Below, in pieces: positions 1-5,701 of a stretch of DNA of 10,936 nucleotides. Below the pieces are notes generated by a model that was given only the letters and a program-made list of their open reading frames with translations, was not told the origin of the DNA and ran no database searches. The position numbers were made by a program, and so were the translations under genes. The stretch is from positions 1 to 10,936 of the forward strand of contig JBEIVB010000082.1 in assembly GCA_040374085.1 (NCBI GenBank), read 5' to 3'. Each line of letters begins with the position of its first letter. Within the stretch, counting starts at the first letter, position 1. The DNA is from JBEIVB01 sp040374085 (lineage in GTDB: Bacteria; Bacteroidota; Bacteroidia; UBA4408).

Positions 1-1251
1 AAATGGTTCAAAACCTCGAGCAGTCTGTCCGCTGTATCCTCAACCCAAACGGGCACCTCAACGCATCAATTTGATTTGCTTAGCATTGTAAAAAGCGTAA
101 AGGCCATTTCCGGAGAAATCTTACTGGATCAGCTGCTGGGCAAGATGATGCACATACTTATTGAGAACGCAGGTGCCCAAAACGGATATTTTATTCTACC
201 GTTGAACGATGCATGGGTGGTGGCAGCAGAAGTTCATGCAGACGGCACACAACGCGTATCTGTTGGTTCGGAGCACATCGAGAACCACAGCCTCATTCCA
301 AACTCCCTTGTTGAATTTGTGATGGCCACTCAACAAATGGTGCTGCTTCAAGACAGCGCAGACCGGCAGCGCTTTGCACACGACCCTTGGTTCCGCAGCA
401 ATCAACCCCGCTCCTTGGCCTGCATTCCCTTCATCAACCAAGGAAAAGTGTCGGGCATCGTTTTGTTGCGAAACGATTTGCTGGAGCAAGCCTTTACCAG
501 CAGCCGCGTTGAAGTATTGAACATTCTCTCGGGCCAAATTGCCATTTCTCTTGACAACGCCATACTGTACAACAACCTCGAACAAAAGGTCAAAGAGCGC
601 ACGGCGGAATTGGCCGAAGAGAAAAAGAAAACCGATGATTTGTTGCTGAATATTTTGCCTCAAGATGTGGCCGAGGAGCTGAAAGCATCGGGGAAAGCAA
701 AAGCCAGAAGATTTGATGATGCCACGGTGTTGTTTGCCGATTTCAAAAACTTTACATCAGCAGCAGAGCGGCTTTCACCAGAAGAATTGGTTTCAACCAT
801 TGACGAATACTATAAGCTGTTCGACCAGATCGTTACCCATGCCGGGGTGGAGAAAATTAAAACCGTAGGTGATTGTTACATCTGTGTTTCGGGGGTTCCG
901 GTTCCCGTAGAAAAAAGCGCAAACATTATGCTGGATGTGGCAAAAACCTTCTTAACGGAAATGGCTAAGATGAACCACGAGAGACAGGAGGCTTCGAAGG
1001 TTTGCTTCGACCTGCGGATTGGCATGCATACAGGTCCTGTGGTGGCCGGCGTGGTTGGAACACGCAAATTTGCGTACGACATTTGGGGCGATACCGTAAA
1101 CACGGCAGCTCGCATGGAGCAACACGGAGAAGCGGGCAAGATCAACATCTCCGGTGCAACGTTCGAGCGCCTGGGCAATCCTAGTTCCTGTATACATCGT
1201 GGCAAGGTTTCGGCCAAAAACAAAGGCGAAATCGATATGTATTGGGCCTAA
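1..1251 (+). CDS. GAF domain-class III adenylate cyclase, C-terminal part (5' end outside window)
   Basis: The frame is open from base 1, so the TTG at 76 is not a real start; 416 codons are visible. Codons ~25-190 resemble the GAF region that follows AAA-ATPase or protein-kinase modules in large multi-sensor proteins (DLLSIVKSVKAISGEI, then IENAGAQNGYF). A signalling helix (EQKVKERTAELAEEKKK, then LLLNILP) leads into a class III cyclase domain from codon ~241. Both metal-binding Asp are present: D247 in VLFADFKNFT and D291 in KTVGDCY. The transition-state residues are N367 and R371 in DTVNTAARM. The purine-selecting pair is K287 and D360 (KIKTVGD, YDIWGD), the adenylate cyclase combination; guanylate cyclases have Glu and Cys there. 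A homodimeric, cAMP-forming enzyme is therefore inferred. The missing N-terminus probably holds sensor or ATPase modules, but this cannot be seen. The stop overlaps the stop of the convergent neighbour. Confidence 0.9.
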   Translation, partial: KWFKTSSSLSAVSSTQTGTSTHQFDLLSIVKSVKAISGEILLDQLLGKMMHILIENAGAQNGYFILPLNDAWVVAAEVHADGTQRVSVGSEHIENHSLIPNSLVEFVMATQQMVLLQDSADRQRFAHDPWFRSNQPRSLACIPFINQGKVSGIVLLRNDLLEQAFTSSRVEVLNILSGQIAISLDNAILYNNLEQKVKERTAELAEEKKKTDDLLLNILPQDVAEELKASGKAKARRFDDATVLFADFKNFTSAAERLSPEELVSTIDEYYKLFDQIVTHAGVEKIKTVGDCYICVSGVPVPVEKSANIMLDVAKTFLTEMAKMNHERQEASKVCFDLRIGMHTGPVVAGVVGTRKFAYDIWGDTVNTAARMEQHGEAGKINISGATFERLGNPSSCIHRGKVSAKNKGEIDMYWA

Positions 1252-1628
1252 TTGCGTTGCTCCTTTAAGTACAGCTGCTGCTGATCGGGGCTGAGGGTAT
1301 ACATAATGTCGTAGCAAAAGTACCGGGTGGTTCGGGCGTTTCCCTCCATTCCTGTATGGTGTCCCGGCGAAAAACCAAGCAAGAGCAGCTCATTGATGCA
1401 GACCTGGTTCTGGCCCTTATTGACGAACTCGGCCAGGATGCAATGGTTGCGGTACAGCAACAAATTTATTTTCCGAATGGTGCTGGGCCTATGGTGCCAG
1501 CGGCGGTTGTGGTAGGAGGTGCGACAGGCGTCTCCACAAAACTTTTTATCTAGCCTGCCGTTTAGGTCTCGCCCGCAATCGAGGCATTTCTTTTCCGTAA
1601 TATCAACGGATTTGGAGGAAATTAACAT
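1248..1628 (-). CDS. Small Bacteroidota zinc-finger protein (CxxC...FCxxxCR)
   Basis: This is a 126-aa protein with C15-x2-C18 and C31-x3-C35 in the pattern CLDCGRDLNGR, then KKFCGDACR. This looks like a treble-clef or zinc-ribbon metal site. I recognise the layout from a family of uncharacterised Bacteroidota proteins: N-terminal zinc site, a basic helix with IRKIN, and a C-terminal YFCYDIMYTL segment. Its function is unknown; DNA or RNA binding is only an inference from the zinc site and basic residues. The ATG at 1628 was chosen because the longer reading would begin at a TTG (1691) inside the predicted promoter. That promoter has TTTG at 1692-1689 and TATATTTG at 1668-1661, separated by 20 bp. 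The gene is divergent from ssb and shares the region holding the palindrome array. Its TAG stop overlaps the cyclase TAA. Confidence 0.75.
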   Translation of the reverse strand: MLISSKSVDITEKKCLDCGRDLNGRLDKKFCGDACRTSYHNRRWHHRPSTIRKINLLLYRNHCILAEFVNKGQNQVCINELLLLGFSPGHHTGMEGNARTTRYFCYDIMYTLSPDQQQLYLKEQRN

Positions 1629-1660
1629 AACGTTTTCGTAATTAATAAATATGTAACGAC

Positions 1661-1692
1661 CAAATATAAAAAGGTTCTTTTCAAAAAACAAA
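1661..1692 (-). promoter_or_regulatory. Predicted Bacteroidota-type promoter of the zinc-finger gene
   Basis: Read on the minus strand, TTTG (1692-1689) is followed after 20 bp by TATATTTG (1668-1661), a perfect match to the Bacteroidota -33/-7 consensus TTTG...TAnnTTTG. The expected transcription start is near 1657, giving a leader of about 28 nt before the ATG at 1628. It also excludes the upstream TTG start at 1691. Confidence 0.6.
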
Positions 1693-1718
1693 ATGGACCT
1701 GAACCGCCGTATCCGTTT

Positions 1719-1748
1719 TAAACGTTTATAAACGTTTATAAACGTTTA
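1719..1748. repeat. Three head-to-tail copies of the palindrome TAAACGTTTA (candidate operator)
   Basis: The perfect 10-bp palindrome TAAACGTTTA occurs at 1719-1728, 1729-1738 and 1739-1748 with no spacer. The repeat period is thus close to one helical turn, and all three sites would face the same side of the DNA. The array lies between the divergent zinc-finger gene and ssb. It ends 28 bp before the candidate ssb -7 element and starts 26 bp upstream of the zinc-finger gene's -33 element. This geometry fits cooperative binding of a dimeric regulator controlling ssb, the zinc-finger gene, or both. The regulator is unknown. The copies are seen directly; the operator role is inferred. Confidence 0.6.
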
Positions 1749-1776
1749 ACACACGACTAATGGATCGGGGCGGGTG

Positions 1777-1784
1777 CATCTTTG
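1777..1784 (+). promoter_or_regulatory. Candidate -7 element upstream of ssb
   Basis: CATCTTTG differs from the Bacteroidota -7 consensus TAnnTTTG at its first base only. No good TTTG or TTG lies at the -33 distance, so the promoter may depend on an activator, for which the palindrome array just upstream is a candidate. Transcription would start near 1788, giving a leader of about 55 nt before the ATG at 1843. Confidence 0.4.
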
Positions 1785-1842
1785 TGCCGTCGGGTAATCG
1801 GCGTGGCGCAGGAACCCTTCAACTAATCTAAATCTATACATC

Positions 1843-2202
1843 ATGAAAACCTTAATCAACAAAGTTCAGCTAATTGGAAATCTGGGAAAAGATCCCGAAG
1901 TTAAAACTGTAGGAGACGGCCGCAAGATGGCGCGTACCTCTATCGCAACCACTGAGTCTTACAAAAACAAAGAAGGCGAATGGGTGAATCAGACGACCTG
2001 GCACAATTTGGTGGCTTGGGGTGCTGCTGCTGAGCGTTTCGGCAAGCGCCTCGGAAAAGGCGACAACGTGGCCATTGAGGGTCGGTTGGTAAACCGCAAG
2101 TATGTCGACAAAGACGGAGTAACCCGTTACAGCACCGACGTAGAGGTCTCTGACCTCGTATTGATGAACAAACAAGAGCCTGCTATGAAGCAGGGGGCAT
2201 AA
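1843..2202 (+). CDS. ssb: Single-stranded DNA-binding protein, short tail-less form (copy 1)
   Basis: This 119-aa protein is a nearly complete SSB OB-fold. It has the N-terminal NKVQLIGNLGKDPE, the basic GRKMAR, the TTWHNLVAWG core with W53 and W59 (plus W47), and GDNVAIEGRLVNRKY. SSB family proteins bind single-stranded DNA as oligomers during replication, repair and recombination. It ends shortly after the fold in NKQEPAMKQGA. It lacks the acidic tail ending in (D/E)PF that recruits partner enzymes in the usual replicative SSB, which is about 150-180 aa. It is therefore probably an accessory or regulated SSB, with the main one elsewhere in the genome. The ATG at 1843 has no Shine-Dalgarno sequence but an A/T-rich leader. 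A paralogue follows 70 bp downstream, about half identical over its length by hand alignment. Confidence 0.9.
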   Translation: MKTLINKVQLIGNLGKDPEVKTVGDGRKMARTSIATTESYKNKEGEWVNQTTWHNLVAWGAAAERFGKRLGKGDNVAIEGRLVNRKYVDKDGVTRYSTDVEVSDLVLMNKQEPAMKQGA

Positions 2203-2244
2203 GCCCAGCAACAGGCCCGACCTCGTTTCCTCGCCACGCTTTTT

Positions 2245-2256
2245 TTATTGCAATAA
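2245..2256. repeat. 12-bp perfect palindrome between the ssb copies
   Basis: TTATTGCAATAA is a perfect inverted repeat preceded by a T-run, in the 70-bp gap between the two ssb genes and 16 bp before the second ATG. It could be a regulator site, or chance in A/T-rich DNA. It is not a convincing terminator, since the T-run lies on its 5' side. Confidence 0.25.
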
Positions 2257-2272
2257 CCCTAAACTAAATTAT

Positions 2273-2635
2273 ATGAACACCTTAAGAAACCGAGTACAGC
2301 TTATTGGATCCATAGGCAAAGAGCCGGAGATCCGTGAATTTGGCGAAGGCCGCAAAATGGCCCGCGTTAGCCTCACTACCGAAGAAACGGAGGAGCAGGC
2401 AGGAGGAGAAACCATAACCCGAACCTCCTGGCACAATCTCATTGCTTGGGGGCCCACAGCCGGCCTCATCAGCAAGCGGGTAGCAAAAGGAGACCGCCTA
2501 GCCGTAGAGGGCAGGCTGGTGAACCGCAGCTATGTGGATAAAGAGGGGCAGAAACGGACAAGCACAGAGGTGGAAGTACTGGATGTGCTCATCCTAAACA
2601 ACCGCCGGAAAGCCGAGTATCAGGCTCCGTTCTGA
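2273..2635 (+). CDS. ssb: Single-stranded DNA-binding protein paralogue (copy 2), non-acidic C-terminus ending in -APF
   Basis: This 120-aa SSB OB-fold has NRVQLIGSIGKEPE, GRKMARVSL, TSWHNLIAWG (W53, W59) and GDRLAVEGRLVNRSY. It is about half identical to the gene just upstream, with the same length and motif spacing, so it is a tandem duplicate that has diverged. The region equivalent to residues 35-50 differs most, with an acidic EETEEQAGGE loop instead of SYKNKEGE. The C-terminus, NNRRKAEYQAPF, is basic rather than acidic but ends in Pro-Phe. In canonical SSBs these are the two residues that insert into partner-protein pockets. It is probably cotranscribed with copy 1. The ATG has no Shine-Dalgarno sequence. 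Confidence 0.88.
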   Translation: MNTLRNRVQLIGSIGKEPEIREFGEGRKMARVSLTTEETEEQAGGETITRTSWHNLIAWGPTAGLISKRVAKGDRLAVEGRLVNRSYVDKEGQKRTSTEVEVLDVLILNNRRKAEYQAPF

Positions 2636-2650
2636 TTGCAAAGGCAGAGA

Positions 2651-2680
2651 GCATAGACGGCTCCGTAAAGCCGCGGCTCA
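2651..2680. repeat. Intergenic hairpin repeat, copy 1
   Basis: The core CGGCTCCGTAAAGCCGCGG starts at 2658. CGGCT (2658-2662) can pair with AGCCG (2669-2673) around a six-base loop. The same AGCCG also begins the perfect palindrome AGCCGCGGCT (2669-2678), so two alternative pairings compete. Bases 2651-2677 are identical to copy 3 (27 bp), and 2655-2680 are identical to copy 2 (26 bp). Confidence 0.8.
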
Positions 2681-2746
2681 ATACCCGGGATTCGTTTGCC
2701 GGATTCAACAAAGCAAAACCGAAATGAGGATTGGGGGATTGGGCTT

Positions 2747-2760
2747 GAAAAACAACCCGC
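2747..2760. repeat. Second intergenic repeat word, copy A
   Basis: GAAAAACAACCCGC is repeated exactly at 3022-3035. Both copies are followed within a few bases by GCTCTT and a T-rich run, and both lie downstream of a hairpin repeat. The two words may be parts of one larger element with variable spacing (92 bp from the copy 1 core, 46 bp from the copy 3 core). Confidence 0.55.
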
Positions 2761-2810
2761 TAGCCCGCTCTTCTTTTAAAATGCATGCCTTTTGCCTGGA
2801 AAAAGAGTAA

Positions 2811-2836
2811 AGACGGCTCCGTAAAGCCGCGGCTCA
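2811..2836. repeat. Intergenic hairpin repeat, copy 2
   Basis: This stretch is identical over 26 bp to copy 1. Here the immediate flanks add an outer complement, GTAAA on the left and TTTAC on the right, which could extend the stem. The copy spacing is 156 bp from copy 1 and 165 bp to copy 3. Confidence 0.8.
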
Positions 2837-2971
2837 TTTACCAAGGTCTGTTATTCGGGTTAACCCTTATGCATTGCCGGTAAGCCAGGAGGCCGGAGCA
2901 TTTCGACGCCTATCATCGAAGCAATCCACCATCCTTCTTGGCTTCGAATCCCACCATACCAGGAGGAAAGG

Positions 2972-3001
2972 GCATAGACGGCTCCGTAAAGCCGCGGCCC
3001 A
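2972..3001. repeat. Intergenic hairpin repeat, copy 3
   Basis: The first 27 bases equal copy 1. The last part reads GGCCCA instead of GGCTCA. The change spoils the outer pair of the 3' palindrome AGCCGCGGCT but leaves the CGGCT/AGCCG stem intact, which hints that the 5' stem is the constrained one. Confidence 0.75.
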
Positions 3002-3021
3002 TTCCCGATGGTAACGCTGTC

Positions 3022-3035
3022 GAAAAACAACCCGC
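3022..3035. repeat. Second intergenic repeat word, copy B
   Basis: This is an exact 14-bp match to 2747-2760, again followed by GCTCTT and a T-rich run. It lies 46 bp after the start of the copy 3 core. Confidence 0.55.
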
Positions 3036-3146
3036 GCTCTTTTGCTTTTTCATCATACAAACACATGATTGGCGCTTTTCCAATTGGGAATAGGTGCTGA
3101 TGCAAAAGAGAAATTGATGAAGCCCCCTATTGAACCTGGATGGAAA

Positions 3147-5204
3147 TTAAGGCGCCCCCATGGCATCAAGCTCAGCTTGGGCCTGCTCCCAAAGATTCAT
3201 AGCAGAAGCAAGAGCTTCTTTTGCCGTTGTATAGCGGCTGAAGACTTGGTCTTGATCTGTGCGGCCGGCAAAATCGCCAGAGCTCATTTCTGCCTCCAGA
3301 CGACCCAAATCGCTTTCGCAACGGGCTACTTCTGCCTCTGCCTTTTCTACCTGCTGAGCTCTTTTTTTGCGCAGTTTTTCCCACTCTTTCCGAGCCGCCG
3401 GATCGTTTGGTGCAGCTTCGGGCAATACGCCTTTTGAGTTTCCCCCAACGGCGGATGCGGAGGCGTTGGAGCCGGCATGTTGAATTTCGGTTGCACGTGT
3501 TAAATGAGATTCCGGCTGTTGGCTTATAGAGGAGGCCTTACGGCTGATATTCTCTGATCCTTTTGAGGCGGGCGAAGAGTTAAGCCCTTCGTCTAATGCA
3601 CCCTTCCGGTCGCGCAGAAAATCGTAGATGTCGCCAATGTAGGGCACTGCACTACCACCGCGAAACTCAAAAATGTGGGTCGTTAGTTCGTGCAAAAAGT
3701 TGCGGTCGTGCGAAACCACTATCAGCGTTCCATTGTACTTCTGAAGCGCCATTTTCAACATCTCCTTCGAACGCATGTCGAGGTGGTTGGTGGGCTCATC
3801 TAAAACCAAAAGGTTATACGGCTCCAAGAGCAATTTGCACAAAGCAAGCCTGGCGCGCTCCCCTCCACTCAACACCGAGACCTTCTTTTCTATTTCGTCG
3901 CCGCCAAAAAGAAAGGAGCCCAACAGAGCCCGAACCTGCTTGCGCACCTCGCCCTTGGCTACATCGTCAATGGTTTCGAAAACGGTCTTGTTTGGATCTA
4001 AAGTTTCGGCTTGGTTTTGGGCGTAGTAGCCAATGTTCACCTGGTGACCCAGTTCTATGCTTCCGCCGGGAACCAGCTCGCCCACAAGGGCTTTGATCAT
4101 GGTGCTCTTTCCCTGCCCGTTCTTTCCTACAAAAGCCACCTTCTGACCGCGAACCACTTCCAGTTCTACGTTTTGCAGGACGCGTTTTTCTCCAAACGAA
4201 ACGCAAACGTCTTTGGCAAGAACCACCACCTTGCCGGAATGCGGTGCTGGAGGAAATCGAAACTGAATGCCGGCGGTTTCCATCTCATCCACCTCTACCC
4301 GCTCCATGCGGTCGAGTTTTTTGATGAGGCTTTGGGCAAATGCGGCTTTATTGGCCTTTGCCCGGTACTTGTTTATCAATGCTTCTGTATGCTCTATAAC
4401 CTTTTCTTGATTTTTTGCTTCCTGCTCCTGTAGGCGGATGCGTTCGGCCCTTTGTACCATAAACGCCGAGTAGGGCATACGGTAATCGAAGGCCTTGCCG
4501 GCGGCAATCTCAATGGTGCGGTTGGTTACACGGTCGAGGAAATCACGGTCGTGCGATACCAGCACCACACCGCCGGTAAATCGCACCAGGAACTGCTCCA
4601 GCCATTGAATGCTTTCAATATCGAGGTGGTTGGTGGGTTCATCCAGAAGAATGAGGTCGGGTTGGCGCAACAGAATCTTAGCCAGCTCTACCCGCATGCG
4701 CCAGCCTCCGCTGAAGGTGCTGGTGGGGGCATAGAGGTCGTTGCGTGTAAATCCGAGGCCTGCCAGCACACGTTCGGCTTCGGCCTGAAGGTTTTGGCCT
4801 CCCATCATGTTTATGCGCTCGTGGAGTTCCGAGAGCGCCTCGGCAAGGTCGAGGTAATCCTGGGTCTCATAATCGGTCCGCTCGGTAAGCTCTTTCTCTA
4901 ACGCAGCCAGCTCCTCCTCCATAGCACGGGCCTGCTCAAAAGCGGTGAGGGCCTCATCCAAAACCGTGCGCCCATCCTGGTGCTCCATATCCTGTGGCAA
5001 ATAGCCAATTTGCAATTCTCTGCGTACAGATAAACTGGCGTCGGGCGCGGTGCCTGCAGCAGCCAGGCGCTTTAACAACGTGGATTTACCCGCTCCATTT
5101 TTACCCACCAATCCAATGCGGTCTTTGGGTTGAACCAGAAAGGAGATGCCGTCGAACAGGGTGCGACCTCCAAAAGAAACGGTGAGTTGGTTTACAGAAA
5201 GCAT
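3147..5204 (-). CDS. ABC-F family ATPase (ribosome-associated, EttA/Uup/YheS type)
   Basis: This is a 685-aa soluble protein with two ABC domains and no membrane segment, the ABC-F layout. ABC-F proteins bind the ribosomal E site and act in translation or antibiotic protection. Domain 1 has Walker A GKNGAGKS (34-41), signature FSGGW (164-168), Walker B LLDE (E189) and switch H218. A charged helical linker (~245-310, the P-site tRNA-interaction motif region) follows. Domain 2 has Walker A GKNGQGKS (360-367), signature LSGGE (445-449), Walker B E470 and H499. A Ser/Ala-rich, probably disordered stretch (~540-600) connects to a C-terminal coiled coil (~605-682) of the Uup/YheS kind. Which subfamily it belongs to cannot be settled by eye. 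The ATG at 5204 was chosen because MLSVNQLTVSFGG is the usual N-terminus and a TACCTTTG promoter element lies 14 bp upstream. The neighbouring DUF983 gene is divergent. Confidence 0.93.
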   Translation of the reverse strand: MLSVNQLTVSFGGRTLFDGISFLVQPKDRIGLVGKNGAGKSTLLKRLAAAGTAPDASLSVRRELQIGYLPQDMEHQDGRTVLDEALTAFEQARAMEEELAALEKELTERTDYETQDYLDLAEALSELHERINMMGGQNLQAEAERVLAGLGFTRNDLYAPTSTFSGGWRMRVELAKILLRQPDLILLDEPTNHLDIESIQWLEQFLVRFTGGVVLVSHDRDFLDRVTNRTIEIAAGKAFDYRMPYSAFMVQRAERIRLQEQEAKNQEKVIEHTEALINKYRAKANKAAFAQSLIKKLDRMERVEVDEMETAGIQFRFPPAPHSGKVVVLAKDVCVSFGEKRVLQNVELEVVRGQKVAFVGKNGQGKSTMIKALVGELVPGGSIELGHQVNIGYYAQNQAETLDPNKTVFETIDDVAKGEVRKQVRALLGSFLFGGDEIEKKVSVLSGGERARLALCKLLLEPYNLLVLDEPTNHLDMRSKEMLKMALQKYNGTLIVVSHDRNFLHELTTHIFEFRGGSAVPYIGDIYDFLRDRKGALDEGLNSSPASKGSENISRKASSISQQPESHLTRATEIQHAGSNASASAVGGNSKGVLPEAAPNDPAARKEWEKLRKKRAQQVEKAEAEVARCESDLGRLEAEMSSGDFAGRTDQDQVFSRYTTAKEALASAMNLWEQAQAELDAMGAP

Positions 5205-5218
5205 GTCGGGGGTGTGGA

Positions 5219-5226
5219 CAAAGGTA
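5219..5226 (-). promoter_or_regulatory. -7 promoter element of the ABC-F gene
   Basis: TACCTTTG on the minus strand matches TAnnTTTG exactly and lies 14 bp before the ATG at 5204. A TTTG at 5254-5251 is the best -33 candidate, though its 24-bp spacing is slightly long. The predicted leader is only about 10 nt. Confidence 0.55.
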
Positions 5227-5291
5227 GCAGATGCGCGGGGCTTGAGCGCGCAAAGGGAATATGTGCCGGATATTTTTCCATTCCATAGCCT

Positions 5292-5299
5292 TAGCTTTG
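5292..5299 (+). promoter_or_regulatory. -7 promoter element of the DUF983 gene
   Basis: TAGCTTTG matches TAnnTTTG exactly and lies 15 bp before the ATG at 5315. No clear TTTG is seen at the -33 distance. Together with 5219-5226 it makes a compact divergent promoter pair in a 110-bp gap. Confidence 0.5.
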
Positions 5300-5314
5300 T
5301 TCCCAACAATTGCT

Positions 5315-5698
5315 ATGGCCTTTTCTAAAACCTTAATTGGAGGCATGCTCTCTTTGCAATGCCCCCGCTGCCGATCCGCAAATCTCTTTACCAGCAGCAG
5401 TACCTTTTCCTTTTCCGGCATGACCGACATGCACCAGCACTGCCCCCATTGCGGTCTGAAAATAGAGCGGGAGCCCAATTTTTATTACGGAGCCATGTAC
5501 GTAAGCTATGGCCTGAGCATTGCCATCAGCATTGCCAATTATGTGATTATGGCGGCCCTGTTGGGAAGTTCCATGGTGGTGTTTTTGGTGGTAAACGCGT
5601 TGATTCTCTTGGCCGCTATGCCCTACACCTTTCGGTTGGCCCGGGCCATGTGGATTGGTTTTATTGTAGGCTACGATCCAACGAAACGAGGCGAGTAA
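5315..5698 (+). CDS. DUF983 family membrane protein with zinc ribbon
   Basis: This 127-aa protein has an N-terminal zinc ribbon, C16-P-R-C19 and C43-P-H-C46-G. The family hallmark EREPNFYYGAMYVSYGLS follows at 51-68. Two hydrophobic segments suitable for membrane spans follow (~63-83 and ~85-105), and then a short basic tail. DUF983 proteins are widespread in Bacteroidota and Alphaproteobacteria, and their function is not established. The start at 5315 is preferred over an in-frame upstream ATG at 5261, because the latter lies before the predicted -7 element (5292-5299) and would add non-conserved residues. The stop lies three bases from the stop of the convergent barrel gene. Confidence 0.85.
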   Translation: MAFSKTLIGGMLSLQCPRCRSANLFTSSSTFSFSGMTDMHQHCPHCGLKIEREPNFYYGAMYVSYGLSIAISIANYVIMAALLGSSMVVFLVVNALILLAAMPYTFRLARAMWIGFIVGYDPTKRGE

Positions 5699-5701
5699 AC
5701 G

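Larger units (their letters stand above)
2636..3146. other. 511-bp intergenic region rich in short structured repeats, no convincing gene
   Basis: The region separates the ssb pair from the end of the ABC-F gene. It contains three near-identical copies of a G/C-rich hairpin repeat (2651-2680, 2811-2836, 2972-3001) and two copies of a second 14-bp word (2747-2760, 3022-3035). No RNA gene of a known class and no strong terminator was recognised. The only open frame of note (minus strand, 2860-3105) is explained by the repeats. Both flanking genes end facing this region, so it is a convergent spacer, a common landing place for interspersed elements. Confidence 0.7.

Noticed and set aside
1719..1748. 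Replication iterons
   Set aside because: There are only three copies, no replication initiator gene nearby, and a chromosomal housekeeping context; a promoter operator is simpler.
2651..3001. CRISPR-like array or integron attC sites
   Set aside because: There are only three repeats, separated by about 130-140 bp, far longer than CRISPR spacers, with no cas gene. No paired GTTRRRY/RYYYAAC core layout or cassette genes were seen.
2860..3105. An 81-codon minus-strand open frame in the repeat region (contains NGPRLYGAVYAL)
   Set aside because: Its only conserved stretch is the hairpin repeat read in frame; the same repeat gives EPRLYGAV-type peptides elsewhere without an extended frame. There is no promoter element or family resemblance.
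3596..4096. A 166-codon plus-strand open frame antisense to the ABC-F gene
   Set aside because: It is a shadow of a strongly supported coding region, with no motif or promoter of its own.
5205..5309. N-terminal extension of the ABC-F protein
   Set aside because: It covers the predicted promoter (TACCTTTG at 5226-5219) and the residues are not typical of the family.
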